This document shows positions 62,101 through 64,000 of a stretch of 64,000 nucleotides of DNA, piece after piece. Position numbers and translations under genes: made by a program. This DNA is from Amblyomma americanum (Eukaryota; Arthropoda; Arachnida; Ixodida; Ixodidae), in assembly GCF_052857255.1 (NCBI RefSeq), contig NC_135500.1:49130272-49194271 (forward strand), read 5' to 3'. Every line of letters starts with the position of its first letter. Positions within the stretch are counted from its first letter, which is position 1. Below the pieces are notes generated by a model. The model worked only from the letters and a program-made list of their open reading frames with translations, was not told where the DNA came from and ran no database searches.

Positions 62101-64000
62101 TACATCGTTTTAGATCGAAACTAGCGAGATCCACGAACATCGATTTTACAAGTCCAATTCGTCGAAGAGTAGACGAGAGAGAGCTGTAAACGTTTTCTCT
62201 CAGAACTGCTCGAAAACTTGTATTCCGGCTCAAAACAACGGGATACATCGTTTTAGATCGAAACTAGCGAGATTTACGCACTACGATTTTACAAGTCGTC
62301 GAAGAGTAGACGAGAGAAAGCTGTAAACGTTTTCTCTCAGAACTGCGCGAAAACTTGAATTCCGGCTCAAAACAACGGGATACATCGTTTTAGATCGAAA
62401 CTAGCGAGATTCACGAACATCGATTTTACAAGTCGTCGAAGAGTAGACGAGAGAGAGCTGTTAACTTTTTCTCTCAGAACTGAGCGAAAACTTGAATTCC
62501 GGCTCAAAACAACGGGATACATCGTTTTAGATCAAAAATAGCGAGATTTACGTACTTCGATTTTACAAGTCGTCGAAGAGTAGACGGGAGAAAGCTGTAA
62601 ACTTTTTCTCTCTGAACTGCGCGAAAACTTTTATTCTGGCTCTAAACAACGGGATACATTGTTTTAGATCGAAACTAGCAAAATTCACGAACATCGATTT
62701 TACAAGTCGTCGAAGAGTAGACAAGAGAAAGGTGTAACCATTTTCTTTCAGAACTGCGCGAAAACTTGTATTCCGGCTAAAAACAACGAGATACATCGTT
62801 TTAGATCAAAACTAGCGAGATTTACGTACTTGCATTTTACAAGTCGTCGAAGAGTAGACGAGAGAAAGCTGTAAACTTTTTCTCTCAGAACTGCGCGAAA
62901 ACTTCTATTCCGGCTCAAACAACGGGATACATTGTTTTAGATCGAAACTAGCAAAATTCACGAACATCGATTTTACAAGTCGTCGAAGAGTAGACAAGAC
63001 AAAGGTGTAAACATTTTCTCTCAGAACTGCGCAAAACTTGTATTCCGACTAAAAGCAACGAGATACATCGTTTTAGATCAAAACTAGCGAGATTCACGAA
63101 CATCGATTTTACAAGTCGTCGAAGAATAGACGAGAGAGAGCTGTAAACGTTTTCTCTCAGAACTGCGCGAAAACTTGTATTCCACCTAAAAACAACGGGA
63201 TACATCGTTTTAGATCGAAACTAGCTTGATTTACGCACTTCGATTTTACAAGTCGTCGAAGAGTAGACGAGGGAAAGCTATAAGCTTTTTCTCTCAGAAC
63301 TGCGCGAAAACGTATTCCGGCTCAAAACAACGGGATACATCGTTTTATATCGAAACTAGAGAGATTCAAGATCATAGATTTTACAAGTCGACAAAGGGTA
63401 GACGAGCGAAAGCTGTAAACTTTCTCTCAGAACTGCGCGAAAACTTGTATTCCGGCTCAAAACCACGGGATACATCGTTTTAGATCAAAACGAGCGAGAT
63501 TTACGCACTTCGATTTTACAAGTGGTCAAAGAGTAGACGAGAGAAAGCTGTTAACTTTTTCTCTCAGAACTGAGCGAAAACTTGTATTCCGGCTCAAAAC
63601 AACGGGATACATTGTTGTAGATCGAAACTAGCAAAATTCACGAACATCGATTTTACAAGTCGTCGAAGAGTAGACAAGAGAAAGGTGTAAACATTTTCTT
63701 TCAGAACTGCGCAAAACTTGTATTCCGACTAAAAGCAACGAGATAGATCGTTTTAGATCAAAACTAGCGAGATTTACATACTTTGATTTTACAAGTCGTC
63801 GAAGAGTAGACGAGAGAGAGCTGTAAACTTTTTCTCTCAGAACTGCGCCAAAACTTGTATTCCGTCTGAAAATAACGGGATACATCGTTTTAGATCGAAA
63901 CTAGCGAGATTCACGAACATCGATTTTACAAGTCGTCGAAGAGTAGACAAGAGAAAGGTGTAACCATTTTCTTTCAGAACTGCGCGAAAACTTGTATTCC
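56127..64000. repeat. 10,385-bp duplication, copy 2 (cut by window end)
   Basis: The first 7,874 bases of a second copy, starting right after copy 1, so the arrangement is a direct tandem duplication. If complete it would end near 66,511. It keeps even private oddities of copy 1: 'atacgtcg' near 57,852, 'ttccgggtc' near 58,790, 'gaacttcgcg' near 59,597, 'gggctacatcg' near 60,045, 'actgctcgaaaac' near 62,206, 'gacaagacaaagg' near 62,992. No gene. Confidence 0.92.

Larger units (their letters stand above)
1..64000. repeat. Satellite DNA array, ~137 bp monomer, head to tail
   Basis: The landmark string 'gggatacatcg' (or a one-base variant) returns about every 137 bases through the whole window, always in the same direction, which gives about 467 monomers. 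Landmarks in order within a unit are: gggatacatcgttttag, a variable segment near 'agattcacgaacatcg' or 'agatttacgcacttcg', 'acaagtcgtcgaagagtaga', a purine-rich stretch, 'ttttctctcag', 'aactgcgcgaaaac' and 'ttccggctcaaaac'. No unique sequence, transposon or inverted monomer interrupts it. Consensus G+C is about 42%. The array is truncated at both window ends. Known satellites with this architecture usually sit at centromeres or in pericentromeric or subtelomeric heterochromatin; which of these applies here cannot be told from sequence. I do not recognise the family. Confidence 0.98.

Noticed and set aside
1..64000. About one hundred open frames of 60-107 codons on both strands, several nearly identical to each other (61, 85 and 107 residues).
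   Set aside because: They recur only because the satellite recurs. Frames run across monomer borders and read successive monomers in different phases, there is no start context or codon bias, and both strands give equal numbers. None was annotated as coding.
1..64000. CRISPR array.
   Set aside because: Repeats are directly adjacent with no unique spacers, the period is 137 bp, and no cas gene is present.
1..64000. CENP-B box.
   Set aside because: The monomer has 'aacggga', but the upstream TTCG of the box is not at the required spacing and the A three bases before CGGG is missing.
1..64000. Tandemly repeated protein gene or short-repeat protein family.
   Set aside because: A repeat unit of 137 bp does not keep a reading frame, and stops occur in all frames within a few monomers.
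1..64000. Bacterial or phage repeat region.
   Set aside because: A 64 kb array of a ~137 bp non-coding satellite with nested higher-order blocks is a eukaryotic heterochromatin pattern, and no bacterial gene signal is present.

Overview
The whole 64 kb window is one uninterrupted satellite DNA array. A monomer of about 137 bp repeats head to tail, always in the same orientation, from base 1 to base 64000 (about 467 copies; it enters and leaves the window mid-array). I found no protein-coding gene, tRNA, rRNA, transposon, CRISPR array or unique spacer. The many short open frames on both strands are by-products of the repeat: 137 is not a multiple of 3, so a frame that runs through several monomers reads each one in a different phase, and the same 'proteins' recur wherever the same monomer variants recur.

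This organisation (a monomer near nucleosome length, a 64 kb pure array, nested higher-order duplications) is typical of centromeric or pericentromeric heterochromatin of a eukaryote. I do not recognise the monomer family and cannot name the organism. A CAAAA-type motif fits many plant satellites but is weak evidence. The consensus is about 42% G+C and, unusually, CpG-rich: about 13 CpG per monomer against about 6 expected from composition.

Layout. (1) 1-12.9 kb: a heterogeneous mosaic of monomer types with partial segmental copies (for example 7,244-8,205 with 9,850-10,814; 9,049-9,763 with 11,245-11,959; 3,897-5,100 with 11,974-13,309). (2) 12.9-19.1 kb: copies at offsets of 1,227, 2,726 and 3,953 bp. 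(3) 19.8-23.4 kb: a 1,779 bp tandem duplication. (4) 23.6-28.4 kb: a 2,340 bp tandem duplication. (5) 28.4-36.1 kb: a mosaic built from pieces seen elsewhere, including distant copies of 19.1-19.7 kb and 22.7-24.8 kb. (6) 36.1-44.3 kb: a 3,971 bp tandem duplication with a later 273 bp dimer duplication in its second copy. (7) 44.6-46.8 kb: a 1,092 bp tandem duplication. (8) 45.7-64 kb: a 10,385 bp duplication whose second copy is cut by the window end and differs from the first at only three positions that I could find.

Nothing here works as a gene pathway. The biology is the evolution of the array: repeated in-register unequal exchange at scales from 273 bp to 10.4 kb, regional homogenisation (one marker module confined to the left, another to the right), and sequence motifs carried by nearly every monomer (an E2F-consensus match, a dyad-symmetric core, a paired heat-shock-element half-site in one subfamily) whose function is untested. 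All alignments were done by eye, so block boundaries are good to roughly 10-50 bp and difference counts are minimum values.
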